From the NCBI RefSeq assembly GCF_030378205.1, contig NZ_CP127385.1, positions 6,798,001-6,862,000 on the forward strand: a DNA stretch of 64,000 nt, written 5' to 3'. Below, piece after piece: positions 18,719 to 27,930 of the stretch. A program made the translations under genes and the position numbers. Origin of the DNA: Bradyrhizobium sp. NP1 (lineage in GTDB: Bacteria; Pseudomonadota; Alphaproteobacteria; Rhizobiales; Xanthobacteraceae). How positions within the stretch are numbered: position 1 is the first letter of the stretch; every line of letters starts with the position of its first letter. The notes below the pieces were generated by a model. The model searched no databases and was not told where the DNA came from. It worked only from the letters and a program-made list of their open reading frames with translations.

Positions 18719-19498
18719 TCACGCCGGCAGCGGCGCGATGATCCGCCGGTAGAGATGCCAGGTGGTGTGGCCGAGCACCGGCACCGTGACCAATAACCCC
18801 AGGAAGTAGGGGATCGCGGACACGATCAGCAGGCAGACGACGACCGCGGCCCATCCGATCATGGGCAACGGGCTCGTCACCACGGCGCGCACGCTCGTGA
18901 TCATCGCGGTGACGAAATCGACTTCGCGGTCGAGCAGCAGCGGAAACGAGACCACCGTCAGCGAAAACACGATCAGCGACAGCACCGCGCCGTCGAGATT
19001 GCCGATCACAAGGAACAGCAATCCCTCCCTGGTGGTGAGCACGACGTTGAGAAACTCCTGAAAGCTCGCGAACGAGACATTGAGCCCGAGCAGCAGCGCG
19101 ATCAGCAGCCGGACCTGGTACATCCAGATCACGAAGACGAAGAGGGTGACGAAGGCCATCCAGCCGATCTCGCTGCGCGAGCGCACCGTCGACCAGATCT
19201 CGCGCAGCGAAATCGGACGGCCGGCCTCGCGGCAACGGCTCACCTGGTAAAGCCCGATCGCGACGAACGGGCCGATCAGCGCAAAGCCCGCGGCCAGGGG
19301 ATACGCGAGGTAGACCATCCCGAAGGCGGTCAGGCTGAGCACGATAATGATGCCGCCCGCCGCATAGAGCGCGCCGAAGGCCAGGCCATAGAGCGGCGCG
19401 GCCTGGAAGTCGCGCAGCCCCTGCCCCAGCGCCTCCGCGATATCGGCAATCCCGATCCGGCGCACCACAGGATCGAGCTTGCCGGAAACCGATGCCAT
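18719..19498 (-). CDS. DUF2189 integral membrane protein
   Basis: 259 aa with about six hydrophobic segments. The N-terminus DPVVRRIGIADIAEALGQGL and the repeated helix pattern with GPFVAIGLYQVSRCREAG fit the DUF2189 family of alphaproteobacterial inner-membrane proteins, which are of unknown function. Monocistronic; the upstream region (19499-19723) shows no other gene. Confidence 0.85.
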   Translation of the reverse strand: MASVSGKLDPVVRRIGIADIAEALGQGLRDFQAAPLYGLAFGALYAAGGIIIVLSLTAFGMVYLAYPLAAGFALIGPFVAIGLYQVSRCREAGRPISLREIWSTVRSRSEIGWMAFVTLFVFVIWMYQVRLLIALLLGLNVSFASFQEFLNVVLTTREGLLFLVIGNLDGAVLSLIVFSLTVVSFPLLLDREVDFVTAMITSVRAVVTSPLPMIGWAAVVVCLLIVSAIPYFLGLLVTVPVLGHTTWHLYRRIIAPLPA

Positions 19499-19723
19499 CG
19501 GCCTTGCTCCCGGCTCGTGTGACGATTGGCCGTATTGGGCGCTGGCTACCGCGAGCAGCGTTTGATCTGCGTCAAAAATCGGGCCGAACGTTCCGGAGGG
19601 CAGCGGATAAAAGGGAATTTAATGGGCGCGCATGGCGAGCGCACCTAACTCCCGGGGAAGGGTTCGGTGCAGTGCATTAGCCTGCGCACGGAACCGAGCG
19701 CTTGATCGGCACCGAGAGCGAGA

Positions 19724-19978
19724 ATGATGACAAGACGATTGATGACGATTGCCGTGACCGCCGCGCTTGCGTCGAGCCTGTTTTCGGTCGCAGCCGTGGC
19801 GGGCAGCAGAGACCACCGCCAGCTTGCTGGAAACGGCATTGAGGAGCTCAGGTCCGGCTACCGCAGCTTCGGCGGCCGTGCCGATCCCCATTTGGATGAC
19901 CACGATCGCGGCAGGATGCACTGCTATACCCCTCCCGAGATCTCAAAATATCCGCCATGGCCGCCATTCTGCGGCTAA
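19724..19978 (+). CDS. small secreted hypothetical protein
   Basis: 84 aa with a signal peptide (MMTRRLMTIAVTAALASSLF, cleavage near AVAG). The mature part is short and polar, with HLDDHDRGRMHCY and PPWPPFCG; the two cysteines could form a disulphide. The TAA stop lies in the terminal CTAAAG of the palindrome at 19975-20016. Not recognised. Confidence 0.6.
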   Translation: MMTRRLMTIAVTAALASSLFSVAAVAGSRDHRQLAGNGIEELRSGYRSFGGRADPHLDDHDRGRMHCYTPPEISKYPPWPPFCG

Positions 19979-20016
19979 AGCGCGATGAAATCAGGTTGAA
20001 TCGTCATCGCGCTTTA
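19975..20016. repeat. CTAAAGCGCGATGA palindrome
   Basis: CTAAAGCGCGATGA is mirrored by TCATCGCGCTTTAG around a 14-nt centre. The same palindrome occurs at 39356-39398. The repeat overlaps the stop codon of the gene at 19724-19978. Confidence 0.8.
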
Positions 20017-20075
20017 GGTTCTTGCTCTAGGCACCTCCCGCTGCCGAGCCACAGGCCGCAAACCTGCCCATTCGA

Positions 20076-21686
20076 TCAGAAGGCGATTTGGGTGCGCATC
20101 GCGATGGCATCGAATTTGGCGCCGGCATCGCCGGGGTTGGTCGGGCTGATCTGCCTCGCAATATTTCCGTGCAAATAGTCGATCATGAAGCGGACGTTGC
20201 GATTGACGTACCAGTTCAGCGCCGCGGTGTAGACGGTCTGGCGGCCGCCGGCGATACCGTTCGCCGTGCCGAGCTGATCGTTGAGGTCCATCGTGCTGAC
20301 ACGGCCGGCGATCTCCCAGGCGCCCCAGCCGCCGCCCGCCAGCGAGAACGGATTGTCCGGGATGACGCCATAGTAGGCTGCCGCCGACGGGTTGTATTTG
20401 TGGGTTTCGCCGGTCAGCACATAGCTCGCCTGCGCGTAGCCGCCTTCGAATTTCAGGCTTGGCGCGCCAAACGGCGGGAGCCCGGTCACGGCATTACGGT
20501 CGACGTTGAACCAGAAATACTCTCCCTGGAAGAACAGCGGTCCGTAGGTCGCGGCGGCCTCGACACCGTAAACCTGCGCGCCGGAGACGTTGGCGATGGC
20601 GCCGGTCGAGATCAGCTGGGTGGGGTCGATGCGCAGCTCCGGCCGATCGGTCAACGTCAGCGTCTGCGCATTGGAGATATTGTTGTGCGGCGGCCGAATC
20701 AGGAATTCGGCGCCCGCGCCGAGGTGAACCGAATAATTCGTGCCGCTCACGACCTGGCCCGCGACGCGGGCGACGGCGCCGAACTGCTCGCCGGTGCCGT
20801 TGGGGTTCACGCTGGACGCCGAGTGGATCGCGCCCGTGGTCGGACCCGTGGCATAGGCACCTGCCCAGAGCCTGTCGGTGAACCAGCGCGCGCCGACGGC
20901 GGAACGGAAATCGTCGGCGGCCATGGTGCTGGCGATGACCTGGGACGTGGCGCGCTCCATGAACGGGAAATCGTTCGAGCTCGTCGCCTCGCCGAGCGTG
21001 AAAGGCAGATCCATGACGCCGCCTTCGATGGCGAGCTGGCCGCCGAAGGGCCTGAATCCAGTGTAGCTCAGATAGGCGTTCTCGACGCCGGATACCGCGC
21101 CGCCGGGAAGAAAGCCGACCGGCACACCACCCGCCGAGGCGGTGCCGCCAAAACCGTCCGACGAACCGCCGAAGTCGTAGACCAGCGCGTAGTTCCAGTC
21201 GCCGGCGAACTTGCCGAGGACGCCGATGCGGGCGCGGCGCAGGTTGACCCCGTCGTCGAGCCGCTGCGGCGAGGTTGACGCGCTGTTCGGCCGATAGTCG
21301 TAGCCACCGACGTCGAAATGCACGCGGCTCGTTATCGCGACGCAATTCTGCTCGTCGGCGGTGCAGATGGTCGGCCGGTTGTTCGGCATCGTCACCACGA
21401 CGTCGGACGGCGCCCGTGGCTTCATCGGAATGTCCGCCTTCGTTGGAATGGCGGCGTTGGCCGTCGTGACGGCAGCCTTGGCCTCCGCCTTGGCGCTTGC
21501 CGCGGCCTTGGCGCTCGCAGCACCCTGCTTTTCCAGTCGATCGAGCTTCTGCTCGAGCAGATGCAGCTGCTGCTTCAGGAGCGCAATCTCCGCGTCACTG
21601 TTCGCCGATTGCGCTGCGGCCGGTGATGCAGCCAAGGCTCCTACCCCGATGGCGCAAATGGTCGCCGTGGTCATTCTCCTTCTCAT
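20076..21686 (-). CDS. OprO/OprP-type outer-membrane porin
   Basis: 536 aa from the ATG at 21686 (AGGAGG 9 nt upstream). Signal peptide 1-25 (cleavage at AAA|QS), then a short trimer-forming coiled coil (DAEIALLKQQLHLLEQKLDR), an Ala/Lys-rich linker and a long beta-barrel region starting at VHFDVGGYDYRP. The end (FMIDYLHGNI...IAMRTQIAF) finishes in Phe, as outer-membrane barrel proteins do. OprP-family porins favour phosphate or other anions; specificity is not clear here. Confidence 0.88.
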   Translation of the reverse strand: MRRRMTTATICAIGVGALAASPAAAQSANSDAEIALLKQQLHLLEQKLDRLEKQGAASAKAAASAKAEAKAAVTTANAAIPTKADIPMKPRAPSDVVVTMPNNRPTICTADEQNCVAITSRVHFDVGGYDYRPNSASTSPQRLDDGVNLRRARIGVLGKFAGDWNYALVYDFGGSSDGFGGTASAGGVPVGFLPGGAVSGVENAYLSYTGFRPFGGQLAIEGGVMDLPFTLGEATSSNDFPFMERATSQVIASTMAADDFRSAVGARWFTDRLWAGAYATGPTTGAIHSASSVNPNGTGEQFGAVARVAGQVVSGTNYSVHLGAGAEFLIRPPHNNISNAQTLTLTDRPELRIDPTQLISTGAIANVSGAQVYGVEAAATYGPLFFQGEYFWFNVDRNAVTGLPPFGAPSLKFEGGYAQASYVLTGETHKYNPSAAAYYGVIPDNPFSLAGGGWGAWEIAGRVSTMDLNDQLGTANGIAGGRQTVYTAALNWYVNRNVRFMIDYLHGNIARQISPTNPGDAGAKFDAIAMRTQIAF

Positions 21687-21964
21687 CGCCCTGTCCCTCC
21701 TTTGATCCTCGGCTCCCCATCGGCCGAAGGATCGAGATTCGGTACCTTATTATCGGGCGTGACCAGAGCCCAGCCGGTATCGAGGACGACGCGTCCGAAC
21801 TCTTCGGAGGACCCAACGCCAAGCGCGCCCACGCCAAGGGGGCCAGCGGGCTCAGCGCGGAGGTATCGCCAGGCGATCATTTGCGGCCACCGCGAGGGAA
21901 TAGCCGCCGGTGGCCGGGCACCGGCAGCCATTCCGGGCGCTTCAGGAGACAGGCAGTTTGAGCG

Positions 21965-23572
21965 TCAGCCCCGCGCGCGCAGCTCGCGCCGCAGCACCTT
22001 GCCGGTCGCCGTCATCGGCAGCGTCTCGGCGAACTGCACGAAGCGCGGATATTCGTGCGCGGCGAGCTGCACCTTGACGAAATCCTGGATCTCGCGCGCA
22101 AGCTGGTCGCTCGGCGCAAAGCCCGGGCGCAGCACGATCCAGGCCTTGATCGATTCGGTGCGGATCGGATCGGGGATGCCGACCACCGCGGCAAGCGCCA
22201 CCGCGGGATGCTTGAGCAGCGTATCCTCGATCTCGGACGGGCCGACGCGATAGCCGGCGGTGGTGATGACGTCGTCCTCGCGGCTCATGTACCAGAAGTA
22301 GCCGTCTTCATCCTGGCGGCCGAGATCGCCGGTGAGCAGGAATTCGCCGGCATATTTCTTCGCGGTCGCTTCGGGATTGCGCCAGTATTCGAGCATGGTG
22401 ACCGGGTTCGGCTGGCGCACGCCGATGATGCCGCGCATCCCGCGCGGCAGCTCATTGCCCCTGTCGTCGACGATACGCACGTCGAAGCCGGGCGTCGCCT
22501 TGCCCATCGAGCCCGGCCTGATCGGAAACAGTCTTGCGTTGCTGCCGACCACGAGGTTGCACTCGGTCTGGCCGTAGATCTCGTGCGCATCGATGCCGAA
22601 GGTTGCGCGCACCCAGTCCAGAAGTTCGGCGCCGAGCGACTCGCCGCCCGAGAAGATGCTGCGCAACTTCACGCCGCCATGCTTGACGTTGGCCTGCCGC
22701 ATCAGCTTGAGCGCGGTCGGCGGCAGAAACACGTTGCACACGCCATGCGCGGCCATCAGCTGCATTGCCGCGTCAGGGTCGAACTTCTTCGCACGGTGGC
22801 CGACCACCGGCACGCCGTGATACCAGGCCGGAAACAGCGCGTCGAACAGTCCGCCGATCCAGGCCCAGTCGGCCGGCGTCCACATCACGTCGCCCGGCTT
22901 CGGAAAGAAATCATGGCACATCTCGACATTCGGCAGATGGCCGAGCACCACGCGATGGGCGTGCAGCGCGCCCTTGGGATTGCCTGTCGTGCCTGAGGTG
23001 TAGATGATGATGGCGGGATCGTCGCTCGACGTCTCGACGGTCGCAAAATCGTCCGATGCCGCATCGAGCGCCGACCAGAACGATTTTGCGCCAGCGCGCG
23101 CGGCGCCGATCACGTAGACATGGGCAAGCGCGGGCAGGCGGTCGCGGATCTTCGCAAGCTTCTCCCAGCCGGCCTCGTCGGTGACGACGGCCCTGGCGCC
23201 GGAATTCTTCAATCGGAATTCCAGCGCATCCTCGCCGAACAGCGCAAACAGCGGGATCGAGATCAGGCCGGAGCGGAATGCCGCCAGATGGGTGACCGGC
23301 AATTCCAGCGATTGCGACAGGAACACCGCGACGCGGTCGCCGCGCGAAAGCCCATCGGCCTTCAGCACATTGGCAAAGCGCCTCGACATCGCCGCGAGTT
23401 CGTCGAAGGAGGTCCGCGTCGCTCGACCATCCTCGTCGACATAGATCAGCGCGAGGTGCCCGCTGCCATCGGCATGGCGGTCGCAGCAGGCGGTCGCCAT
23501 GTTGAAGCGCGCCGGAACCTCCCAGCGGAAATGGCCGTAGAGCTCGTCATAGGTGGCTGCTTCGGTGAGCAT
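21965..23572 (-). CDS. AMP-dependent acyl-CoA synthetase
   Basis: 535 aa from the ATG at 23572, preceded by AAGGGGA. The open frame runs upstream to 24304 across yqeY and is not coding there. ATP/AMP motifs: IIIYTSGTTGNPKGALHAH (P-loop, about 175), EIYGQTECNLVVGS (about 330) and GEFLLTGDLGRQDEDGYFWY, with the C-terminal lysine in TATGKVLRREL. The layout fits the medium-chain/acetate-like acyl-CoA synthetase group, which activates a carboxylic acid to its CoA thioester. The substrate is unassigned. Confidence 0.92.
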   Translation of the reverse strand: MLTEAATYDELYGHFRWEVPARFNMATACCDRHADGSGHLALIYVDEDGRATRTSFDELAAMSRRFANVLKADGLSRGDRVAVFLSQSLELPVTHLAAFRSGLISIPLFALFGEDALEFRLKNSGARAVVTDEAGWEKLAKIRDRLPALAHVYVIGAARAGAKSFWSALDAASDDFATVETSSDDPAIIIYTSGTTGNPKGALHAHRVVLGHLPNVEMCHDFFPKPGDVMWTPADWAWIGGLFDALFPAWYHGVPVVGHRAKKFDPDAAMQLMAAHGVCNVFLPPTALKLMRQANVKHGGVKLRSIFSGGESLGAELLDWVRATFGIDAHEIYGQTECNLVVGSNARLFPIRPGSMGKATPGFDVRIVDDRGNELPRGMRGIIGVRQPNPVTMLEYWRNPEATAKKYAGEFLLTGDLGRQDEDGYFWYMSREDDVITTAGYRVGPSEIEDTLLKHPAVALAAVVGIPDPIRTESIKAWIVLRPGFAPSDQLAREIQDFVKVQLAAHEYPRFVQFAETLPMTATGKVLRRELRARG

Positions 23573-23625
23573 GGCGTTCCCCTTCCTTCGCCCCGCCCGT
23601 CTGCGCGGGCCGTGGTGAAGAAAAC

Positions 23626-24081
23626 TCAGCCCGACAGCGCCGCCTTCACCAGCGGGCTCGCCTTGCCGAAATCCATCTGGCCGGAATATTTCGCCTTCAG
23701 CGCTGATATCACCTTGCCCATGTCCTTGACCCCGGCGGCGTTGGTCTCGGCGATGACGGCCAATATCGCGGCCTTCACCTCGTCCTCCGACATCTGTTTC
23801 GGGAGATAGGCCGAGATGATCGCGATCTCCTCGCGCTCCTGGGCGGCGAGCTCGGCGCGGCCGCCCTTGTCGTAGAGCTCGACCGCTTCCTGGCGCTGCT
23901 TGATCATCTTCTGGAACAGGCCGAGCAGGTCGGCATCTGGCAGTGGCGGCTTGCCTTGACCGCGCGCCTCGATGTCGGCGTTCTTGATGGTCGAATTGAC
24001 CATGCGCAAGGTGGACAGCTTGCGCTCGTCCCTGGCCTTCATGGCCTCCTTGACCGCGTTGTTGATGTCGTCGCGCAGCAT
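23626..24081 (-). CDS. GatB/YqeY domain protein
   Basis: 151 aa from the ATG at 24081 (ACAGAGG just upstream). Typical YqeY: an N-terminal helical part (LRDDINNAVKEAMKARDERK, LSTLRMVNSTIKNADIEARG) and a C-terminal domain similar to the tRNA-binding tail of GatB (LPKQMSEDEVKAAI..KDMGKVISALK). Its role is not settled; it may bind tRNA or assist amidotransferases. In many genomes it sits next to dnaG-rpoD, but here it is about 17 kb away. Confidence 0.92.
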   Translation of the reverse strand: MLRDDINNAVKEAMKARDERKLSTLRMVNSTIKNADIEARGQGKPPLPDADLLGLFQKMIKQRQEAVELYDKGGRAELAAQEREEIAIISAYLPKQMSEDEVKAAILAVIAETNAAGVKDMGKVISALKAKYSGQMDFGKASPLVKAALSG

Positions 24082-24113
24082 CCTCTGTCCTCTCGCTGTC
24101 CCAAGGCCTTGAT

Positions 24114-24282
24114 CTAGTACCCGCTTTCCGAAGTTCGTAGGAGACTGCGGCATATTCCATTTGCGAACTTCGGAAAGCAAAGGGTACTAGCAAGCTTATG
24201 ATTCTAGTACCGCTTTCGATTTGAAGTCCGCCCAGCCAATTCGTGGAAGCCCGTGAGGCGGACTTCAAATCGGCGGTACTAG
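24114..24282 (+). repeat. twin-palindrome element B
   Basis: Hairpin B1 (24114-24190) begins CTAGTACCCGC and ends GGGTACTAG; the right arm holds an extra AAA. The spacer is CAAGCTTATGATT (13 nt). Hairpin B2 (24204-24282) begins CTAGTACCGC and ends GGCGGTACTAG; the left arm holds an extra TTT. Stem cores are CCGAAGTTCG (B1) and TTTGAAGTCCGCC (B2). It fills the gap between yqeY and the hydrolase gene. Subfamily II. Confidence 0.88.
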
Positions 24283-24316
24283 GCCGTTCGCGGCGCCGAA
24301 ACAACCGACGAAAGGC

Positions 24317-25018
24317 CTAGCCGCGCATCCATTCGGCGAGCGCGTCGCAGGTCGCCTGCGGCTGCTCCGGCTGCGGCAGGTGCCCGCAATCTTGCAGGAT
24401 GACGAGCTTCGCGCCGTGGATGCCGTTCGCCATCTCGACCGACAGCATATTCGGGATGGTGTTGTCCTCGTCGCCGGTCAGCACCAGCGTCGGGCAGCGG
24501 ATCCAGGCCAGCGCCGGCCGCGAGTCCGGCCGGCTCATGACCGCGGTCTGCTGGCGGATGAAGGCCTGCGGTCCGACGTCGTCGCCCATGTCATGAACCA
24601 GTTGACGCAAGGCGGCATCGCCCTGCCGCGACGGATGCACGAACCCGGCAAACAGCTCGTCGAGCACGGCGTGGTATTCGCCGTTTTGCGCCCGCGCCAT
24701 CAGCGCGCGGCGGCGCGCGGTCGCCTCCGGCGTGTCGGGGCGCGCCTGGGTGTTGATCAGCGCGAGCTTGGCGACGCGGTCCGGCGCCTGGCGCATGATC
24801 TCGAAGGCGATGTAGCCGCCCATCGAATGGCCTGCGAGCGCGAAGCGCGGCGGCGCCTCGGCCAGAATGCGTCGCGCGATCGCGCCCATATTGTCGTCGC
24901 GGATGTGGTTGGCGATCGTCACCGGGCCGAACCGCCAGAGCGCCGGAATCACCGGCGCATAGATGCGCGGCGAAGAGACGAGGCCCGGAACGAGCAGGAT
25001 CGGCATCGTGTTTTCCAT
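24317..25018 (-). CDS. alpha/beta hydrolase
   Basis: 233 aa, single domain. Nucleophile elbow GHSMGG (Ser about 65), late acidic residue in LTGDEDNTIP and the catalytic His in DCGHLPQPEQP. No signal peptide. This is the general esterase/peroxidase-type fold and the substrate cannot be told. Monocistronic on the minus strand, divergent from the acetyltransferase gene. Confidence 0.88.
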   Translation of the reverse strand: MENTMPILLVPGLVSSPRIYAPVIPALWRFGPVTIANHIRDDNMGAIARRILAEAPPRFALAGHSMGGYIAFEIMRQAPDRVAKLALINTQARPDTPEATARRRALMARAQNGEYHAVLDELFAGFVHPSRQGDAALRQLVHDMGDDVGPQAFIRQQTAVMSRPDSRPALAWIRCPTLVLTGDEDNTIPNMLSVEMANGIHGAKLVILQDCGHLPQPEQPQATCDALAEWMRG

Positions 25019-25157
25019 GTCCGTCTCCGGGATTTAAGAAAATTCTTGCAGAAAACCGGCCGCAATCCGCGCCGGATGTAGATTAAAAGCCGCCTTTCGT
25101 CTGTCAAATGTGTCGCGCGTGCCGAGACGGGGCGCGCCAAAAGCAACAGGTCTCGCC

Positions 25158-25676
25158 ATGGTCGACAGCAAAGCTCACGCCGACATTCGGCTCCTTGCCG
25201 CCGCCGACGCCGCCCCCTACCGCGAAATCAGGCTGGAGGCGCTCAGGCAGCATCCGGAGGCCTTCAGCAGCACGTTCGCGCGCGAAAACGAAAAGCCGCT
25301 GGCCTGGTTCGAGGAGCGGATCGCGCAAGGTGCGGTGTTCGGTGCTTTCGCGGCCAACCGGCTCGTCGGCGTTGCCGGGTTCTGGCAGAAGGACGGCGAA
25401 AAGGAGCGCCACAAGGCAGCCCTCTGGGGCATGTATGTGCGCCCCGCAGCGCGCCGGTCGGGCGTGGGCCGGCGCCTGGTCGAGGCGGTCCTGGCGCATG
25501 CCGCGAAGCTCGTCGAGCAGCTCCAACTCGCGGTGGTCAGCGGCAACGACGACGCGCTCCGGCTTTACCGGAACGCCGGCTTTGTCGAATACGGCCGTGA
25601 AATGAGGGCGTTAAGGCAGGACGGCCGGTATCTGGACGAGATCCTGATGGCCCGGTTCCTGAAGGAGCCGTCCTGA
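25158..25676 (+). CDS. GNAT family N-acetyltransferase
   Basis: 172 aa from the ATG at 25158. Acetyl-CoA binding motif A reads LWGMYVRPAARRSGVGRRLV (R-x-x-G-x-G/A variant), followed by LQLAVVSGNDDALRLYRNAG, the typical motif B with an Asn before the LYRxxGF turn. Such enzymes acetylate small amines or protein N-termini; the substrate is unknown. It lies just upstream of carA on the same strand (77 bp). Confidence 0.9.
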   Translation: MVDSKAHADIRLLAAADAAPYREIRLEALRQHPEAFSSTFARENEKPLAWFEERIAQGAVFGAFAANRLVGVAGFWQKDGEKERHKAALWGMYVRPAARRSGVGRRLVEAVLAHAAKLVEQLQLAVVSGNDDALRLYRNAGFVEYGREMRALRQDGRYLDEILMARFLKEPS

Positions 25677-25753
25677 GCTCTGCGAAAGACGCATGTGAAA
25701 TAGGGCCTTTGCGGCTTTGACGCTCGCGGCTTCGCCGACTATGTAAGGGGCTT

Positions 25754-26944
25754 ATGACGACATCAGAAAACGACGCCGCCTGGCCGGACCACAAGCCGAC
25801 CGCGCTCCTCGTGCTCGCCGATGGCACGGTGCTCGAAGGCTTCGGCCTGGGCGCCGAGGGCCAGGCCGTGGGCGAGGTCTGCTTCAACACCGCAATGACC
25901 GGCTATGAGGAGATTCTGACCGATCCCTCCTATGCCGGGCAGATCATCACCTTCACCTTCCCGCATATCGGCAATGTCGGCACCAACGACGACGACATCG
26001 AGACGGTGAACATGGCGGCAACGCCGGGTGCGCGCGGGGTGATCCTGCGCACCGTGATCACCGATCCCTCGAATTACCGCGCCACCCGCCACCTCGACCA
26101 GTGGCTGAAGGCGCGCGGCATCATTGGCCTTTCAGGCATCGACACTCGGGCGCTGACCGCGCTGATCCGCAGCAAGGGCATGCCCAATGCCGTGATCGCC
26201 CATAACCGCCACGGCGAGTTCGATCTGCACGGGCTCAAGGAAGAGGCCCGCGAATGGCCGGGTCTGGAGGGCATGGACCTGGTGCCGATGGTCACCTCCG
26301 GGCAGCGCTTCACCTGGGACGAGACGCCGTGGGCGTGGAATCAGGGCTTTGGCCGCCAGACCGAGCCCGAGTTCAACGTGGTCGCGGTCGACTACGGCAT
26401 CAAGCGCAACATCCTGCGGCTGCTCGCCGGTGTCGGATGCAAGGTCACGGTGGTGCCGGCGACGACCTCGGCCGAGGACATTCTGGCGCTCAAGCCGGAT
26501 GGCGTTTTCCTGAGCAACGGCCCCGGCGATCCCGCCGCGACCGGCAAATATGCCGTGCCCGTGATCCAGAAGGTGATCTCGTCGGGCACGCCGACGTTTG
26601 GAATCTGCCTCGGACACCAGATGCTCGGCCTCGCCGTCGGCGCGAAGACGAAGAAGATGCACCAGGGCCATCACGGCGCCAACCATCCGGTCAAGGACGA
26701 GACCACCGGCAAGGTCGAGATCACCTCGATGAACCACGGCTTTGCCGTGGACCAGGCGACGCTGCCCAAGGACGCGGTGCAGACCCACATCTCGCTGTTC
26801 GACGGCTCCAATTGCGGGCTGGCGCTGGAAGGCAAGCCGGTGTTTTCCGTGCAGTACCACCCGGAAGCGTCGCCGGGCCCGCGCGACTCGCACTATCTGT
26901 TCGACCGCTTCGCCGATCTGATGCGGAAGAAGAAGCGCGCGTAG
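25754..26944 (+). CDS. carA: carbamoyl-phosphate synthase small (glutaminase) subunit
   Basis: 396 aa. Releases ammonia from glutamine for CarB, in arginine and pyrimidine synthesis. The N-terminal domain opens with [20 protein letters not shown] and [20 protein letters not shown]. The class I amidotransferase part has GPGDP, the nucleophile Cys in [11 protein letters not shown] and the His-Glu pair in [10 protein letters not shown]. Catalytic residues are all present. It is separated from carB by 4.3 kb and followed directly by a repeat. Confidence 0.97.
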   Translation: MTTSENDAAWPDHKPTALLVLADGTVLEGFGLGAEGQAVGEVCFNTAMTGYEEILTDPSYAGQIITFTFPHIGNVGTNDDDIETVNMAATPGARGVILRTVITDPSNYRATRHLDQWLKARGIIGLSGIDTRALTALIRSKGMPNAVIAHNRHGEFDLHGLKEEAREWPGLEGMDLVPMVTSGQRFTWDETPWAWNQGFGRQTEPEFNVVAVDYGIKRNILRLLAGVGCKVTVVPATTSAEDILALKPDGVFLSNGPGDPAATGKYAVPVIQKVISSGTPTFGICLGHQMLGLAVGAKTKKMHQGHHGANHPVKDETTGKVEITSMNHGFAVDQATLPKDAVQTHISLFDGSNCGLALEGKPVFSVQYHPEASPGPRDSHYLFDRFADLMRKKKRA

Positions 26945-26950
26945 CACAAT

Positions 26951-27027
26951 CGTCATTGCCGGGCTCGACCCGGCAGTCCATCCTGTTTGAAAAAAGATGG
27001 ATGCCCGGATCAAGTCCGGGCATGACG
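26951..27027. repeat. composite CGTCATTGCCGGG repeat element
   Basis: 77 bp, ends CGTCATT and GCATGACG, with TCCATC..GATGGA as an inner inverted repeat. Same architecture as 14056-14149, slightly shorter. It lies directly after carA. Confidence 0.75.
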
Positions 27028-27119
27028 CTCCCTGGTGTTCGGAGGCCGTAAACTCCGATGGGAACTCCAGCCGCTGACTTCGGGTTGGTCCGCGAATAGT
27101 CTGTTCGCGGGAGAACGTC

Positions 27120-27647
27120 ATGCCGGCCGTGCGCGAAAAGATCGAACCGCTCGCCATCGTCTTCGACGACGACGGCCTCGTGCCCAACAATCCCATGCCG
27201 TTCCTGGTCTACAAGGGCGCGGTCGCCGTCGACAACGCGCAGCCCGAAGAGACCATCGAAAAGCTGTTCGGCAGGAACGGCTGGGGCGACATGTGGCGCA
27301 ACGGCGTCTACGACTATCTGCACTATCATTCGACCGTGCATGAGGCGCTCGGCGTCGCCCGCGGACATGCGCGGGTGCGCTTCGGCGGCGACGGCGGGCG
27401 CGAGCTTGAGATTTCAGCCGGCGACGTCGCGATCCTGCCCGCCGGCACCGGGCATCAGTGCCTCTCGGCGAGCCGCGATTTCTGCGTGATCGGCGCCTAT
27501 CCGCCGGGAGCGAAAATGCAGATCACGCGCCCGACGCCTGAAAACCATGCCCGCGCGCTGAAGACGATTCCGCGAGTGGAGCTGCCGAAGACCGATCCGG
27601 TGCTCGGCGAGCATGGCGGGCTGGTAAAATCGTGGAAGCGCGGTTGA
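27120..27647 (+). CDS. cupin domain protein
   Basis: 175 aa. One cupin barrel: motif 1 HYHSTVHEALGVARGHA and motif 2 GDVAILPAGTGHQCL, with His ligands for a metal. It resembles the YjlB-like cupins of unknown function. The N-terminal stretch FLVYKGAVAVD leads into EETIEKLFGRNGWGDMWRNG. No signal peptide. Possible role in binding or converting a small organic molecule. Confidence 0.85.
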   Translation: MPAVREKIEPLAIVFDDDGLVPNNPMPFLVYKGAVAVDNAQPEETIEKLFGRNGWGDMWRNGVYDYLHYHSTVHEALGVARGHARVRFGGDGGRELEISAGDVAILPAGTGHQCLSASRDFCVIGAYPPGAKMQITRPTPENHARALKTIPRVELPKTDPVLGEHGGLVKSWKRG

Positions 27648-27930
27648 CAAGACGTGCGGCTAAACCACGCCCCCCAAAAATGACCCTTGGCTGTTCCTCA
27701 TTTTTCGTTTGTGCTAACGTGATACTCGCGGAGGTAGTCGAAATAGTCCTTCGAAGTCGCCTTCAACGACAGGCTTATCGCATCTAATTTCAGCGCCCCA
27801 GCCTCGATTCCCGCAGACGTCACGCGGCGTTCAATGCAGCCGACGCTACGTGTTCTCTTGCATGCGACCTCTCGCGCAGAAGCGTGAGGGCTTCCGAGAC
27901 AAATCGAAGTCTTGCACAAGGATGGATGTC

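Noticed and set aside
27698..27919. 73-aa minus-strand frame upstream of the DUF1254 gene
   Set aside because: No supported start or similarity pattern; it likely sits in a control region.
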